This document shows positions 5,735-6,140 of a stretch of 6,140 nucleotides of DNA, piece after piece. Made by a program: the position numbers and the translations under genes. The DNA is from Anaerolineales bacterium (GTDB lineage Bacteria; Chloroflexota; Anaerolineae; 4572-78; NAK82). The notes below the pieces were generated by a model. That model searched no databases, had not been told where the DNA came from, and saw nothing but the letters and a program-made list of their open reading frames with translations. Where the stretch lies: assembly GCA_024643945.1 (NCBI GenBank), contig JAHELX010000385.1:1-6140 (forward strand). Reading direction: 5' to 3'. Position 1 is the first letter of the stretch, and each line of letters opens with the position of its first letter.

Positions 5735-6140
5735 ATGAGACAGAATATACGGAAATGTCACCAGCCGCTTGCACGCTCAATGCTGCACCACCTTACTATA
5801 TATGCGGTCACTCTGCTTCTGCCGGTTTTGCTGATACATGGGGCCGCCATCCGGGCTCGAGCCGACGGGCCTATCCCCTCTATTGACGACATTAATATTC
5901 CCCCTGGGTTGGAATATCCCGGCCAGCCTTTCGATGTCGAGGTGTGGGCCAGCAACGCGGGCACTGACGCCGAAGGGGGTGGCTCCATCACCATCTCCCT
6001 ACCGGAAGGGCACGCTGTGTCTATTCTGGAGTCCGATGTGCCCATCCTGCCCGAAGGCTGGTCCGACTGCGATTACAGCGCTCCCCATGCCTGGGTGCTC
6101 AAACCTGATTCCCCCTGTCACCGCGCCTTGCAGCACAATA
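5735..6140 (+). CDS. Secreted protein with beta-sandwich-like region (3' partial)
   Basis: The frame is open from ATG 5735 to the right edge, giving 135 residues with no stop. The N-terminus looks like a Sec signal peptide: basic residues (R2, R6, K7, R14), a hydrophobic core at about 20-34 (LTIYAVTLLLPVLLI), and candidate cleavage after ARA at residue 43. The mature part has a pattern seen in CARDB or DUF11-type beta-sandwich domains: YPGQPFDVEVWASNAGTDA (61-79) followed by GSITISLPEG (83-92), which suggests a cell-surface adhesion or structural module. C112 and C128 could form a disulphide. It follows the zinc-ribbon gene by 67 bases on the same strand. The family is not recognised with confidence and the C-terminal domains are outside the window, so it could be a large surface protein or an ordinary secreted one. 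Secretion is well supported; the fold is a guess. Confidence 0.75.
   Translation, partial: MRQNIRKCHQPLARSMLHHLTIYAVTLLLPVLLIHGAAIRARADGPIPSIDDINIPPGLEYPGQPFDVEVWASNAGTDAEGGGSITISLPEGHAVSILESDVPILPEGWSDCDYSAPHAWVLKPDSPCHRALQHN

Noticed and set aside
1..6140. Mobile element or CRISPR array
   Set aside because: No transposase or integrase motifs, no terminal inverted repeats and no short regularly spaced direct repeats were seen. The only repeats are paralogous coding modules and protein-level propeller blades.

Overview
The window reads as part of a GC-rich chromosome from an environmental bacterium, most likely Chloroflexota (Anaerolineae-like). This is inferred from gene style only: membrane-anchored Ser/Thr kinases with a GYAAPEQWG activation segment, long Pro/Thr linkers, PD40 propellers, CBM9-like ectodomains, and a small zinc-ribbon protein carrying an NPTAGVLELIPDNLPI motif. 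No rRNA, tRNA, CRISPR array, integrase or transposase was seen. All supported genes are on the + strand and coding density is high.

Layout: (1) 1-1514, the 3' part of a receptor-type Ser/Thr kinase with a transmembrane helix and a CBM9-like C-terminal domain. (2) 1520-3298, a Tat-exported lipoprotein with a DUF362 domain and an Ig-like tail. (3) 3321-5273, a complete second receptor kinase whose kinase, TM and proximal-linker module is a close paralogue of gene 1, but whose C-terminal domain is a PD40/TolB-type beta-propeller. (4) 5395-5667, a small zinc-ribbon protein with a probably frame-disrupted C-terminus. (5) 5735 to the right edge, the 5' part of a secreted protein with a beta-sandwich-like region.

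Genes 1-3 are separated by only 5 and 22 bases and are probably one transcription unit. Genes 4 and 5 follow after gaps of 121 and 67 bases, each with its own good Shine-Dalgarno sequence.

Inferred picture: this is a cell-envelope sensing locus. Two kinases with nearly the same cytoplasmic and membrane module display different ectodomains, one CBM9-like (possible glycan ligand) and one a propeller. Between them is a membrane-tethered DUF362 lipoprotein on the same outer face. The most notable signals are the ectodomain swap on a duplicated kinase chassis, the sharp drop in GC at the propeller, and its gap-free 44-residue periodicity. Functional coupling among the three proteins rests on gene order only.
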